Assembly (NCBI RefSeq): GCF_009982895.1
Contig: NZ_WXZL01000008.1
Coordinates: 124,001 to 188,000, forward strand
Reading direction: 5' to 3'
Length of the DNA stretch: 64,000 nucleotides
Source: Deinococcus alpinitundrae
GTDB taxonomy: Bacteria > Deinococcota > Deinococci > Deinococcales > Deinococcaceae
The position numbers were made by a program, and so were the translations under genes. Shown one piece after another: positions 35,844 through 45,609 of the stretch. The notes beneath the pieces were generated by a model. It worked only from the letters and a program-made list of their open reading frames with translations, was not told where the DNA came from and did no database searches. Positions within the stretch are counted from its first letter, which is position 1, and each line of letters starts with the position of its first letter.

Positions 35844-36845
35844 ATGTGGATCGATGCCCATCTGGACCTGGCCTACAACGCACTCAACGGCCGTGATCTG
35901 ACCCTGGACCTGACGACCCTGCGCGAACGCGAGCCGCAGTCGCCCGACACCGCCACCGTCACCTTCGGAGAACTGCGGCGCTCAGGGGTGGGGCTGTGCC
36001 TGGGCACACTGTTCGCCATGCCGCAGACGGCCGAGCACGCCGGTTACACCGACTGGCAGGACGCGCGGGCGCAGGCGCTGGCGCAGCTCGACCAGTACCG
36101 CCGCTGGGAAGACGCCGGGCACATCGCGCTCATCAGAAGCGGAGCCGAGGTGCGCCAGCACGCCGCCCGCTACGATCCGGCCTCTTCCCCACTGGGCGTG
36201 ATCCTCTTGATGGAGGGAGCCGACCCGCTGCGCGACGTGGACGATCTGCCGTTCTGGGCTGAGGCGGGGGTGCGCGCCATCGGGCTGAGCTGGGGCAAGA
36301 CACGCTTTGCCGGGGGCACCGCCGCGCCGGGGCCGCTAACCGACCGGGGCCGCGAACTGCTCGGCGGCATGCGCGAGCTGAACGTAGCGCAGGACCTCTC
36401 GCACCTCGACGAGCGCGCGTTTTTCGAGGCCGTCGAAGTGCAGCCCCGCTGCTTTGCCTCGCACAGCAACAGCCGCACCCTGGTTCGCAACGGCACACCT
36501 GACGACAACCGCCACTTGAGTGACGAGATGGTGCAGGCCATCGGCGAGCGCGGCGGCATGATCGGGCTGGTGCTGCTGAGCCTCTTTCTCAAGCGCGGCT
36601 GGACCACGGAGCAGCCCCGGGTCGGGCTGGGCGAGGTGGTGCGGCACGCCGAGCACTACGCTTCCCTGATCGGCTGGGACCACGTAGGGCTGGGCAGCGA
36701 CATGGACGGCGGCTTCGGTAACGAGAAGACCCCGCAGGGGATCGACGCCTACCGCGATCTGGAACGGCTGGCCGCAGCCCTGCCGCCGGAAGCGGGCGGC
36801 GTGATGGGCGGCAACTGGCTGAGCTGGCTGGGAGCGAATGTATGA
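35844..36845 (+). CDS. Membrane dipeptidase-type (M19) peptidase
   Basis: A 333-residue TIM-barrel zinc dipeptidase of the renal dipeptidase family. Ligands can be read in MWIDAHLDLAYN (HxD), the bridging Glu region in LMEGADPL, and His in SHSNSRTLVRNGTPDDNRHLSDE, with WDHVGLGSDMDGG near the C end. There is no signal peptide, so it is probably cytoplasmic and hydrolyses dipeptides. ATG 35844 follows TAGCAT plus 6 bases (leaderless). It opens a tightly coupled set with the NlpC/P60, epimerase and oxidoreductase genes. Confidence 0.9.
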   Translation: MWIDAHLDLAYNALNGRDLTLDLTTLREREPQSPDTATVTFGELRRSGVGLCLGTLFAMPQTAEHAGYTDWQDARAQALAQLDQYRRWEDAGHIALIRSGAEVRQHAARYDPASSPLGVILLMEGADPLRDVDDLPFWAEAGVRAIGLSWGKTRFAGGTAAPGPLTDRGRELLGGMRELNVAQDLSHLDERAFFEAVEVQPRCFASHSNSRTLVRNGTPDDNRHLSDEMVQAIGERGGMIGLVLLSLFLKRGWTTEQPRVGLGEVVRHAEHYASLIGWDHVGLGSDMDGGFGNEKTPQGIDAYRDLERLAAALPPEAGGVMGGNWLSWLGANV

Positions 36846-37690
36846 GCGGGCTGGACCCCCGCATTCACGCCTACGACGACACCGGGCGGCTGGCCGAGAC
36901 CGCACTGCTTGGGCGGCTCGACCACTCGTTCACCTTCATAGACCCCGCGCCCGCCTGGACCGGGGCGGCGCGGCTGGGCCTGCACGCCCGGCCCGACGTG
37001 GCCAGCCCGCAGGTGACCGAGGCGCTGCCCGGCGAGGCGCTGGAAGTCGTCGTGCGCCGCGCCGACGGCTGGGCCTGGCTGCGCACGCGGGCCGACGGCT
37101 ACCTGGGCTTCGCGCGGGCCGAGGCCCTGCGCGCCCAGGCCCCCACCGGGGCGCGCACAGTGACGGCCCTGCGGGGCCACGTCTACGCCCAGCCGAGCAT
37201 CAAGAGTGCTGTGGTGGCGGAACTGTGCCTGGGCGCGCAGGTGCCACTGACGGGTGAGGTCATCACCGAACACGGGCGGCGCTGGCAAGCGACCGAGCAG
37301 GGCTGGGTACAGGCCGTCTGCTTCGCGCCGCTGCCGGACGCGGACCCGGCGGCGCTGGCCCTGCGCTTCGTGGGCACGCCGTATGTCTGGGGCGGGCGCA
37401 GCGCCTGGGGGCTGGACTGCTCGGGGCTGGCGCAACTGGTCTTCGGGGCCTTCAGACGGGCGCTGCCGCGCGACGCCGACCAGCAGCAAGCGGCACTGGG
37501 AGCCGTGGACTTCGCCAGGCGCGGCGACCTGGCCTTCTTTCCGGGGCACGTGGGGATCATGCTCGGTGAACAGCAGATGGTTCACGCCAACGCCACCTGG
37601 ATGGGCGTCAGCGTGGAAACGCTGGGCGAGGGCGAGTACGGACGCAAGTTGCAGGGCGAGCTGCTCGGCTTCGGGCGGTGGGAGGCGTGA
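36842..37690 (+). CDS. NlpC/P60 peptidase with SH3-like domains
   Basis: A 282-residue gamma-D-glutamyl peptidase of family C40. Two bacterial SH3-like repeats (about 36-95 and 105-150) precede the catalytic domain with Cys in WGLDCSGLAQL, His in FPGHVGIML and the third polar residue (His) in MVHANAT. Such enzymes cut the gamma-D-Glu-diamino acid bond of murein peptides. It lacks a clear signal peptide, which suits recycling of imported fragments (as in YkfC) rather than wall cutting. It overlaps both neighbours by 4 bases. Confidence 0.9.
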   Translation: MSGLDPRIHAYDDTGRLAETALLGRLDHSFTFIDPAPAWTGAARLGLHARPDVASPQVTEALPGEALEVVVRRADGWAWLRTRADGYLGFARAEALRAQAPTGARTVTALRGHVYAQPSIKSAVVAELCLGAQVPLTGEVITEHGRRWQATEQGWVQAVCFAPLPDADPAALALRFVGTPYVWGGRSAWGLDCSGLAQLVFGAFRRALPRDADQQQAALGAVDFARRGDLAFFPGHVGIMLGEQQMVHANATWMGVSVETLGEGEYGRKLQGELLGFGRWEA

Positions 37691-38703
37691 TTCGCTGGAC
37701 GCACCGCGAGCTGCACACCAAGGCCCCATTCGGCATCGCCCGCTGGACCCACAGCCGCTACCCGCGCAGCTTCGTCACCTTCGAGCAGGGCGGGGTGGTG
37801 GGCCGGGGCGAGGCCGCGCCCAACGCCTACTACGGCGAAACCGGCGAGACGGCCAGGGTGGTGGGTCCGCTGCTGGAGGGCGCCCTTAGCGATCCCTGGG
37901 ACTGGCAGGGACTTCAGGCGAACCTGACCGCCCGGATGCCGCAGGGCCACCCCAGCGTCAAGTGCGCCCTGGAGATGGCGGCGCTGGAATGGTGCGCCGC
38001 TTCGGTGAACCTGCCGGTCTGGCGGCTGCTGGGCCTATCGGCGCTGCCGATTCCCGAGTCGAGCTACACCGTGAGCCTGGCCGAGTTGCCCGACATGCGG
38101 CGGCAGGCCCGCGACGCCTGGGCGGGTGGCCACACCATTCTGAAAGTCAAGCTCGGCACGACCCAGGACCAGCAGATCGTGGAGGCGCTACGGGAAGAAG
38201 TGCCGCAGGCCAAATTGCGGGTGGACGCCAACGCCGCCTGGAGCCGCCCGCAGGCCCGGCGGATGCTGGGGGTGCTCGAAGCGCTCGGCGTGGAGTTGCT
38301 CGAGCAGCCGCTGGCGGCGGACGATCTGGAGGGGCACGCAGCGCTGCGGGCATTGGCGCGGCTGCCGATCGTCGCCGACGAGAGCCTGCACCACGTTTCC
38401 GACGTGCCCAGGCTGGCCGCCGCCTTCGACGGCATCAACCTCAAGACCGCCAAGCTGGGCGGACCGCTGCAGGCGCTCGCCGCACTGCGAACGGCGCGGG
38501 CGCTGGGGCTGGGCATCATGGTGGGCTGCATGATCGAGTCGTCGCTGGGCATCGCGGGGGCAGCGCAGCTTTCGGGACTGGCCGACTGGGCCGACCTCGA
38601 CGGCGCGCTGCTGCTGGCGGACGATCCGTTTGAGGGCCTGGCGTGGCAGGCCGGACAGCTGGCGCGGCCGGTGGGCATCGGCTGGGGCGTGAACCCGCAG
38701 TGA
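37687..38703 (+). CDS. Dipeptide epimerase (enolase superfamily, L-Ala-D/L-Glu type)
   Basis: A 338-residue member of the muconate-lactonizing enzyme subgroup. The catalytic lysines are in ILKVKLGT and LKTAKLGG, and the Mg ligands in RVDANAAW (Asp), LEQPL (Glu) and VADESLH (Asp), the set expected for L-Ala-D/L-Glu epimerase. Placed directly after an NlpC/P60 and an M19 dipeptidase gene, it would convert the L-Ala-D-Glu released from murein peptides into L-Ala-L-Glu. GTG 37687 overlaps the upstream stop (GTGA) and has GGGAGG just before it. Confidence 0.9.
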   Translation: MIRWTHRELHTKAPFGIARWTHSRYPRSFVTFEQGGVVGRGEAAPNAYYGETGETARVVGPLLEGALSDPWDWQGLQANLTARMPQGHPSVKCALEMAALEWCAASVNLPVWRLLGLSALPIPESSYTVSLAELPDMRRQARDAWAGGHTILKVKLGTTQDQQIVEALREEVPQAKLRVDANAAWSRPQARRMLGVLEALGVELLEQPLAADDLEGHAALRALARLPIVADESLHHVSDVPRLAAAFDGINLKTAKLGGPLQALAALRTARALGLGIMVGCMIESSLGIAGAAQLSGLADWADLDGALLLADDPFEGLAWQAGQLARPVGIGWGVNPQ

Positions 38704-39884
38704 TCCGGGTGGCCATCGTCGGCGGTGGCAACCGGGGCGGCGACGCCTACGCCCGGCTGCTGGCCCAGCAGGGAGCCGAGGTGACGCATCTGGTCGAGGC
38801 CAGAGCGCCGCGCCTGCGGGAAGTGGCGGGGCGGCACCAGATTCCGCCGGAGCGGCAGTTTGCCGACTGGCCGGCCTTTTTCGCGCTGGGCAAGGTGGCC
38901 GACGCGGTGGTGATCGCCACGCCGGACGACCAGCACGTGGCGCCCTGCCTGGCGGCGCTGGCGCTGGGTTACGACGTGCTGCTGGAAAAGCCGGTCTGCC
39001 TGGCCGAAACAGAACTGGACGCGCTGCTGGCCGCCGAACAGGCCAGTGCCGGGCGGGTCACGGTCTGCCACGTGCTGCGGGCCACGCCGTTTTTCCGGGC
39101 GGTGGCGGACGTGGTGGCCAGCGGGCGGCTGGGGCAACTGGTGGGGATCGTGCTGACAGAGAACGTGGCCAGCTGGCACTATGCCCATTCCTACGTGCGC
39201 GGCAACTGGCGGGTGTCGCCGCCCGCCGCGCCGTTCATTCTGGCCAAGAGCGTGCATGATCTGGACGTGCTGCGCTGGCTGGCCGGGGCCGCGCCGGTTC
39301 GGGTAGAGAGTCAGGGCGGCCTGCACCACTTTCGGCCCGAATCGCGGCCTCCCGGCGCGGCGGCGTGCTGCCTGGACTGTTCGGTGGCCTGCCCCTACGA
39401 CGCCCGGCAGATTTACGGTGCGCGGCCCACAGACGCCTGGCCAGTCACGGTGCTGACGGCGGGCGGGCAAAGCCTGGAAGACACGCTGAGAAGCGGTCCT
39501 TACGGCGAGTGCGTGTACCTGGGCCGCAACAACGTGGCCGATCACCAGGCAGTCACGGTGACGTTCGGCAACGGCGTCACGGGTCAGCTCACCGCCAGCG
39601 CTTTCACGCACAACAACACCCGCACCCTGAAACTGCTCGGTTCGCACGGCGAGTTGCGCGGGCAGATGGACCGGGGCGAGACCGAGGTGCACGACTTTCT
39701 GAGCGGCGAGGTACAGACGCGGTTCGTGGAGACAGGCGGCAACCACGGCGGCGGCGACGCGGGGCTGGTGGCGGGGTGGCTGGCGTCCTTACGCGGTGAG
39801 ACGAAGGTGCCGGTGGCACTGGCCGAGTCGCTGGATTCGCACCGGATGGCGTTCTGGGCGGAGCGGTCACGGCTGGGCGGCTGA
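38700..39884 (+). CDS. Gfo/Idh/MocA family oxidoreductase
   Basis: A 394-residue NAD(P)-dependent dehydrogenase. The Rossmann motif VAIVGGGNRGGDAYARL is at the start, the EKPVCLAETELDAL motif marks the catalytic Lys-Pro, and the C-terminal half is the usual beta-sheet domain. Unusual is a cysteine cluster AACCLDCSVACPYD (Cys-Cys-x2-Cys-x4-Cys) around residue 223-235, which could bind a metal. The substrate is unknown, possibly a sugar. GTG 38700 overlaps the epimerase stop, so it belongs to the peptide-salvage operon by position, though its role there is not evident. Confidence 0.87.
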   Translation: MIRVAIVGGGNRGGDAYARLLAQQGAEVTHLVEARAPRLREVAGRHQIPPERQFADWPAFFALGKVADAVVIATPDDQHVAPCLAALALGYDVLLEKPVCLAETELDALLAAEQASAGRVTVCHVLRATPFFRAVADVVASGRLGQLVGIVLTENVASWHYAHSYVRGNWRVSPPAAPFILAKSVHDLDVLRWLAGAAPVRVESQGGLHHFRPESRPPGAAACCLDCSVACPYDARQIYGARPTDAWPVTVLTAGGQSLEDTLRSGPYGECVYLGRNNVADHQAVTVTFGNGVTGQLTASAFTHNNTRTLKLLGSHGELRGQMDRGETEVHDFLSGEVQTRFVETGGNHGGGDAGLVAGWLASLRGETKVPVALAESLDSHRMAFWAERSRLGG

Positions 39885-39893
39885 AGGTGTTCT

Positions 39894-40416
39894 GACCCTG
39901 GCACGCCTCAAGCAGCACCTGCACGGTCTGGAGGCAGCCGAACTCGGTGAGGTCATTGTTCAACTGTTCGGGGCCAGCAGCGACAACAAACGTCTGCTGA
40001 CGGCGCTGCTGGAAGGTGACGCCACCAGCCTGCGGGCGCAGGTCAACCGCGAGATCGGCAAGGCGTTCGGTGCGGGTTCGCGCTTGCCCACGCTGAAAAC
40101 GGCGGGCCTGCGGGCCGCGCTGCGGCAGTACGCCCGCGTCGCCTCGCCGGAAGCGCTGATGCACGCTGAGCTGGACGCGGTTGCGGCGGGGATTCGCTGC
40201 ATGGCCGAGTCGGGCGATCTGGAAGAAAGCGTCTCCCGAAGCCTGGAGCGGCTGTGGGCGCAGGCCCTCAAGCGCGGTCTCGGCTTGCCGGAGGACGAAG
40301 TGCCCTGGACCCAGCTGGAAAGCGTACGGCACCGGAGCCAGGGCTCCGGCTGGGGCTTCTCGGACGAGATCGAGGCGGCCTATCAGGACTTTCTGGCGGC
40401 GTGGGCCGGGCGCTGA
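39894..40416 (+). CDS. DUF6155-like hypothetical protein
   Basis: A helical protein of ~173 residues, LTLARLKQHLHGLEAAELGEVIVQLF at the start, resembling the DUF6155 family (short helical repeats, unknown function); that assignment is from memory of the pattern only. The start is unclear: no ATG, GTG or TTG occurs in this frame between the upstream stop (39884) and residue 1, so either CTG 39894 is used or translation begins inside the preceding gene (GTG 39796). CTG starts have been reported in Deinococcus. It ends one base before the convergent smc. Confidence 0.65.
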
Positions 40417-40417
40417 T

Positions 40418-43400
40418 TCAGCCGCGCTCGCCCTGACGGATGCTCAGCAGCCGTGACGCGCCGCTCTGATCGGTGGTCACGCCCCAGATGGCCTGGGCCA
40501 CCTCCATGGTCGCTTTCTGGTGGGTCACCAGCACGAACTGCGCGCCTCTGGCCGCGAACACCTCCAGAAAGTGGGTGAAGCGGCGAATGTTGGCCTCGTC
40601 CAGCGGAGCGTCCACCTCGTCGAGCACCGCCAGCGGCAGGCCGCTGGTTCCATCTGCAACAGCATGATTGAGCGCAAAGAGAAAGCCCAGGCCCGCCATC
40701 GTGCGCTCGCCGGCCGAGAGCAGGGTCAGGCTGCGGGTGCGCTTGCCTTTGGGCTGCACCTGGAGTTTCAGACCGCAGAGCCGCCCATCCTCGCCGCGCT
40801 CGGCTTCCAGTTCGCCCTCGCCGCCCAGCAGTTCGCGGCTGTACTCGGCGAAAGCGGCATTGACCCGCCGGAAAGCGGCGCTGGTGGCCGTCTCCTCGCC
40901 GCGTGCCAGCCCGATCAGGTGGTCGGTCAGGACCTGGGCGGCGGCAGCGGCGTCCTGGCGCTGGGCCTGAAGCTGGTTCAGGCGGGCGGTCTGCTCGGCA
41001 TGCTCGGCCCCGGCCAGCGCGTTGACTGGGCCGAGGTCTGACAACTCGGCCCGCACGCGGGCGAGTTCGGCGCTCCACTCGCGGGCGCTGCCGGGCAGTT
41101 GCGCACCGTCGGGCAAAATTTCCAGGCTGCCCTCACGGCGGGCGGCGAGCAGCTGAGCAGCCTCCAGCTGCTCGCGCAGCTTGTTCTGGCGGGCCAGCAG
41201 GTTGGCGTAGTCGCGGCTGACCTCTTGTTGGCACTGCTCGGCGTCAGTCAGCCCGGCGGGGCGGCGCGACTCGGCCTCCTGCTGGCGGCGCGCCACCTCG
41301 GCGGCCACCAGACGCTGCTGAACCAGCTGCTCGGCAATCAATCCGGCATTGGCCGCCAGACGATTCTCGGCAGCCTGCTGGCGGGCGGCGGCGGCCTCGG
41401 CCAGTGCCCGGCGGGCCGCGAGATCGCGGGCGCGGGCCAGCTGCTCGGTCTGGTCGCGCTCCTGGGCACGCAGCCGTTCCTGGGCCACCGCGAGTTCGGT
41501 GAGTTGGGCTTCCAGCTCGGCCAGCGGCACCTCGGGAGACGGAGACGGGGTGGGATGGGGCGCTGTCGTCAGCGGTTCGAGGCGGCCCAGGACCAGCTGG
41601 CGGCGCATCTGGGCCGCCTGGAGGGCCGTGTCGAGGCGGGTGACGCGGCGCTCGGCCTCGCGCTCGGCTTCAACCGTTCCGGCGCGGGTTAGCGCGGGCA
41701 GCGCGGCGAGCTGGGCACCGAGTTGTTGCTCGGCGAGCTGGAGGCGGGCCTCGGCAGCGTCCAGCGCCGAGAGTTCGTCCATCAGCTCCTGCATCCGGCG
41801 CTGATCGGCCAGCACGCCCGTGCCGCCGCCCTGGGTGCGGCCTCCGGTCAGCGCCCCGCCAGGTTCGAGCAGTTCGCCATCCCGCGTCACCAGCCGGGGG
41901 CGGTTGGCAAACTGTCGGGCCAGCCGGGTGGCGGCGGCCAAGTCTTCGAGCAGCAGGGTATCGGCCAGCAGCGCCCCGCTGATCTGCGGCGGGTCGCTGG
42001 GGCACAGCTCAGCCAGATTGCCAACCACGCCCGGCAGGTTCAGGAAGGCGGCGTCGCGGCGGGGGCGCACCCGCAGCAGATCGAGCGGCAAAAAGGTGGC
42101 CCGTCCGCCCCGGCGCTTGAGCAGGTCGATGATCTCGCGGGCGTCGTCCGCGCGGCGCACCACCACCTGCTCGGTGCGGCGACCCAGCGCGGCGCTGAGC
42201 GCCACCTGCACCCCTTCCCCGATCTCGATCAGGTCAGCCACCGAGCCGACGAGACCGGGGTGGCCGCTCGTCAGGGCGTGGCGCGGTCCCTCGCCGTAGC
42301 GGGCGTAGCTGCTCAGAGCCGCTTCCAGGCGCGACTGCTCGCGCTGCAAGGGAGCGCGCTCGGCCCGGCGCTCAGCCAGTTCGCGCATCAGCCGGGTGAG
42401 CTGGGCCTGCAGCTCGCCGCGCTGGCGGGCGTCGATTTGGGCCGCCTGCTCAGCATGCTGGCGAGCAGCGGCAGCGGCGCTCAGCTCCGCGCGGGCCTGC
42501 ATCAGCTGGGGCGCGAGGTCGCCAAGCGCGGCGCTCAGCTCGGCGAGTTCGGTTTCCAGGCTGCCGCGCTGCGTCTGGGTGCGGGTGGCGGCTTCGGCCT
42601 GCTGGGCCTCCAGGCGGCGGGCACGCTGGATCTCGGCGCTGAGTGGGCGCTGGCGGTCGTCAAGGCGGGCCAGCTCGGCGCGAATCCGGGCGAGGGCAGC
42701 TTGCAGCGGTATGGGGTCGGAGGCCTCGGGCAGTGGCTCAGCCGCCGAGACGAGGGACGCAAGTTCGGCCTCGGTCTGGGCACGCTCGGTCTGGAGGTGT
42801 GCCAGCGAGCGGTGGATCCGGCGCTCGGCGTCCTGGGCCGCCGCCAGCAGTTCCAGCGCCTGCTGGTGAAGTTGCTGATCAGCGCGCAGTGTGCTCAGCA
42901 CCGTCCGGGCGGCTTCCAGCTCGGCAGCGGCCCGCTGGGTCTGGCGGGCCACCTCGGCGGACTCGTTGCCGAACCGGGCGGCCTGCTCGCGGGCGGCCCG
43001 CCATTCGGCCAGCAGCGTGTCCTGGCGCTGTCGGTGCAGCGCGTCTGCAAGGGCGAGTTCGCGCAGGCCCAGCTGGCGGTGGCGGCGGGCGGCCCCGGCC
43101 TCGGTCTCCAGCTGCCGCACCCGCAAGGCCAGCTCGGTTTCGGTACGCTCCAGCTCTGCCAGCGCCGTGGCTGCGCCCGCCAGCTGCTGCCCGGCGTCCT
43201 CGCGGGCAGCCACCGCCCGGCTCAGGCCCGCCGCTTCCTGAAGGTAGCCGAGCAGGGTCTTGCCCTCGGCCTGTACCACCGCGCTGACCTCGCCCTGCCC
43301 GATGATGGCCAGCCCGCCGGGGCCGAGACCGGTGCCGCGCAGCGCAGCGTGAATGTCGCGGGCGCGGGCGGCGCGTCCGGCCAGGTCCTGCTCGGCGCTC

Positions 43401-43699
43401 CCGTCGCGGTAGATGCGGCGGCTGAAACTGAGCTGGCCCTGGGGGGTCTGCAGTTCGAGCTGCACCTCGGCCAGCCCTTGCGGGGCCTTACCGCCGGAGC
43501 CGTGAAAGATCAGCTCGGTGGCCCGGCTGGCCCGCAGCTCACGGGCGCGGGCCTGGTGGGTGGCCCAGCGGATGGCCTCCACCACATTGCTCTTGCCCGA
43601 GCCGTTGGGGCCGATAACGGCCGTGATACCGGCACCGAACTCCAGGCGGGTGCGCTCGGCAAAGCTCTTGAAGCCTTGCAGGGTGATGGACTCGATCAC
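40418..43699 (-). CDS. smc: Chromosome segregation protein SMC
   Basis: The condensin ATPase that compacts and separates chromosomes. The 1093-residue protein has Walker [10 protein letters not shown] (about 32), two long Ala/Glu/Gln/Arg-rich coiled coils (~160-480 and ~650-900), a hinge ([15 protein letters not shown] to ~570) and a C-terminal head with signature [11 protein letters not shown] and Walker [16 protein letters not shown]. The signature reads LSAGE rather than LSGGE, and the protein is about 90 residues shorter than usual because the arms are short. GTG 43699 lies 9 bases after the GerMN stop. ScpA/ScpB are not in the window. Confidence 0.95.
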   Translation of the reverse strand: MIESITLQGFKSFAERTRLEFGAGITAVIGPNGSGKSNVVEAIRWATHQARARELRASRATELIFHGSGGKAPQGLAEVQLELQTPQGQLSFSRRIYRDGSAEQDLAGRAARARDIHAALRGTGLGPGGLAIIGQGEVSAVVQAEGKTLLGYLQEAAGLSRAVAAREDAGQQLAGAATALAELERTETELALRVRQLETEAGAARRHRQLGLRELALADALHRQRQDTLLAEWRAAREQAARFGNESAEVARQTQRAAAELEAARTVLSTLRADQQLHQQALELLAAAQDAERRIHRSLAHLQTERAQTEAELASLVSAAEPLPEASDPIPLQAALARIRAELARLDDRQRPLSAEIQRARRLEAQQAEAATRTQTQRGSLETELAELSAALGDLAPQLMQARAELSAAAAARQHAEQAAQIDARQRGELQAQLTRLMRELAERRAERAPLQREQSRLEAALSSYARYGEGPRHALTSGHPGLVGSVADLIEIGEGVQVALSAALGRRTEQVVVRRADDAREIIDLLKRRGGRATFLPLDLLRVRPRRDAAFLNLPGVVGNLAELCPSDPPQISGALLADTLLLEDLAAATRLARQFANRPRLVTRDGELLEPGGALTGGRTQGGGTGVLADQRRMQELMDELSALDAAEARLQLAEQQLGAQLAALPALTRAGTVEAEREAERRVTRLDTALQAAQMRRQLVLGRLEPLTTAPHPTPSPSPEVPLAELEAQLTELAVAQERLRAQERDQTEQLARARDLAARRALAEAAAARQQAAENRLAANAGLIAEQLVQQRLVAAEVARRQQEAESRRPAGLTDAEQCQQEVSRDYANLLARQNKLREQLEAAQLLAARREGSLEILPDGAQLPGSAREWSAELARVRAELSDLGPVNALAGAEHAEQTARLNQLQAQRQDAAAAAQVLTDHLIGLARGEETATSAAFRRVNAAFAEYSRELLGGEGELEAERGEDGRLCGLKLQVQPKGKRTRSLTLLSAGERTMAGLGFLFALNHAVADGTSGLPLAVLDEVDAPLDEANIRRFTHFLEVFAARGAQFVLVTHQKATMEVAQAIWGVTTDQSGASRLLSIRQGERG

Positions 43700-43708
43700 G
43701 TCAGCTGC

Positions 43709-44251
43709 TCAGTCGGCGCAGTCCGCTTTGGTGTAGGGGCGGGTCAGGTCCATGTGGCCGAGCAGGGTCGGGCTGCTCTGCGACCCCACCAGAAACAGCA
43801 CGTCCTTGCCCGACTGCTCGAGCAGGGTGCGGGTCAGCGAGCAGATGACCATACGCTCGCCGCTGACGCCGTAGTTGAACTGGGTGTAGCTGGTCGGCAG
43901 ATTGACATAGAAGTGCACCCCGCGCACCCACACGTCCGGCACCGCGCTGCCCTGCGGCACGTCGCGCAGGCCTTTGCCGTTCAGCGGTCCGCGGGCCCAG
44001 GCCACCAGCGCCGCCTGCGCCAGCTTGCCCGGCGATTTGCCCTCCACCGACACGGTGCGGTTTTCCTTGACGAAGCCGTCGACCTTGTCGTTGGAAAAGT
44101 AGAGCGTGACGGGCAGTGGCTGCACCAGTTCGAGTTGCAGCGGCGGCGGGGTGGGCGAGGTGGGCGGTCTGGAGACCCACTCGCGCACGAAGAGCGAGGC
44201 GACCAAGAGCAGCAGGCCCACCAGATTGAAGGGCGTGATCAGCCGTCTCAC
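43709..44251 (-). CDS. GerMN-domain membrane protein
   Basis: A 180-residue protein with an N-terminal membrane anchor (residues ~7-24, [19 protein letters not shown]), a Pro-rich linker and a GerMN domain ([36 protein letters not shown]) of the kind found in spore germination GerM and in envelope proteins of non-sporulating bacteria. Its function outside sporulation is unknown. It overlaps the upstream amidase-like gene by 4 bases and directly precedes smc; with smpB the four genes form one coupled unit. Confidence 0.82.
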   Translation of the reverse strand: MRRLITPFNLVGLLLLVASLFVREWVSRPPTSPTPPPLQLELVQPLPVTLYFSNDKVDGFVKENRTVSVEGKSPGKLAQAALVAWARGPLNGKGLRDVPQGSAVPDVWVRGVHFYVNLPTSYTQFNYGVSGERMVICSLTRTLLEQSGKDVLFLVGSQSSPTLLGHMDLTRPYTKADCAD

Positions 44252-45609
44252 TGGCCGCTCCCACTGAGGTTGGCGGCGCGCGCCTTGAGGAAGGTGGCCA
44301 CGCTCAGCGCCAGGGCGTCGGCGACCTTACCGGTGCGCTGCGGGGTGATCAGGTTGGCGAGGTCACCGGCGTTTTGCGGCCAGCCAAGTTCGAGTTCGAA
44401 AGCGGCGTGGGGGGCCTGCCCAGCCAGATACAGGCGCGGCACCGGCTGGGCACCCGCCTTGAGGCCGCGCGCGCCGAGTTCACCGAGCAGCAATTCGGAG
44501 AGCCGCTTGGTTTCGCCGCCGTCGCCCACCGCCGCGCTGATCAGCGGGCTGACATTGGCCGCGTCACGGTAGGCGTTGATCACCTGGGCGTTTTGCTCGC
44601 CCACCGGCTGATAGAGGGTGATGCCCTGACGATTCGCGCCGGGAAAGCGGCCCAGGCTGAGCGTCACGAACACCTGGCTCTGGCGGGCCAATTTCTCGCG
44701 CTCGGCAATCGGCAGCCGCCCCGCCGCGCTGCGGGTCAGTTTGACCTGCCAGCCGGATTTGCTCAGCAGTTCACCGGTGGCGCGCGCCACTTCCAGCGGG
44801 ATGTCCAGGCTGCCGCCGCCCTTGGGGGCCGGGTCGAGCACGATCAGCGGGGCGCGCGGCGCGTCGGTCAGGGCCGCGACGTTGCGCGGCAGGCCTGGCC
44901 CGATGTCGAGCACCAGCCGCACGCTGCCGGGGCGCACCACCTTGAAGAGCCGGTAGCCCGCGCCGCTGCCCAGTGTGAGGCCCAGCCGGGCGTTGCCGCT
45001 GGCCGAGGTGACCGTGAAGCTCGGCACGAAGGCCCCGCGCGTGGCGTAGGTCTGCGGATTGGCGTTGACGCCTTTGAGAATCAGGGTCAGGGTATTGCCG
45101 ACCACGTTGACGGCGTACTGCGGGTCGCGGCTGAAATCCAGCACGATGCGGTCGGTGTCCTTGCCGGCGCGTGAGGAAACGTTGGTCAGCGCGGCGGCAG
45201 GCAGCGAGAAGGCGCCGGTCTTATAATCGGCCCCCAGCCCGCGCGCCAGGGTGTCGAGTGGCAGGTACAGCTCGCCGTTTACCAGCGTGGCGGTGCGGGC
45301 GTTAAGCCGGGTGTTGTCGAGCTGCACGGTATTGAAGGTGGTAGCGGCGCGCTCGGCGTCCTGGTCGATCGGCAAGATCAGTTCGTGGCCCAGTCCCTGC
45401 ACGACCACGTAGGGGTCCTGGCGGCTGACCTGCACCACGCCCGACAGGGTGCCCTGGGCGGCGTACTCGGCTCCGCCCAGCACGATGGCCTGGGTTTCCT
45501 GGCCGCCCAGCATCAGTTTGCTGTAGGCGTACTGCGCTCCGGCCACCCCCAGCAGCAGCAGGGCGGCCAGCAGCGCGGCGCGCAGCCGCAGATCAGCGCG
45601 CAGGTTCAT
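44248..45609 (-). CDS. AMIN/amidase_3-like protein lacking zinc ligands
   Basis: A 453-residue exported protein: signal or anchor helix (12-30), a copper-amine-oxidase-N/AMIN-like region (~35-250; YVVVQGLGHELILPI, IVLDFSRDPQYAVNVV, VRLVLDIGPGL) and a C-terminal domain following the N-acetylmuramoyl-L-alanine amidase 3 layout (LIVLDPAPKGGG, WQVKLTRSA, FVTLSLGRFPGANRQGITLY, FELELGWPQN). In active enzymes the first motif is DPGHGG and the third SIHAN; here both His are gone, so catalysis is unlikely. It probably binds the wall without cutting. Translated by coupling from smpB (4-base overlap). Confidence 0.8.
   Translation of the reverse strand: MNLRADLRLRAALLAALLLLGVAGAQYAYSKLMLGGQETQAIVLGGAEYAAQGTLSGVVQVSRQDPYVVVQGLGHELILPIDQDAERAATTFNTVQLDNTRLNARTATLVNGELYLPLDTLARGLGADYKTGAFSLPAAALTNVSSRAGKDTDRIVLDFSRDPQYAVNVVGNTLTLILKGVNANPQTYATRGAFVPSFTVTSASGNARLGLTLGSGAGYRLFKVVRPGSVRLVLDIGPGLPRNVAALTDAPRAPLIVLDPAPKGGGSLDIPLEVARATGELLSKSGWQVKLTRSAAGRLPIAEREKLARQSQVFVTLSLGRFPGANRQGITLYQPVGEQNAQVINAYRDAANVSPLISAAVGDGGETKRLSELLLGELGARGLKAGAQPVPRLYLAGQAPHAAFELELGWPQNAGDLANLITPQRTGKVADALALSVATFLKARAANLSGSGQ

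Noticed and set aside
41723..44572. 949-codon open frame on the plus strand opposite smc
   Set aside because: It is the shadow of smc and its neighbours created by GC-rich codon bias; the product has no domain and the minus-strand frame is a clear SMC.
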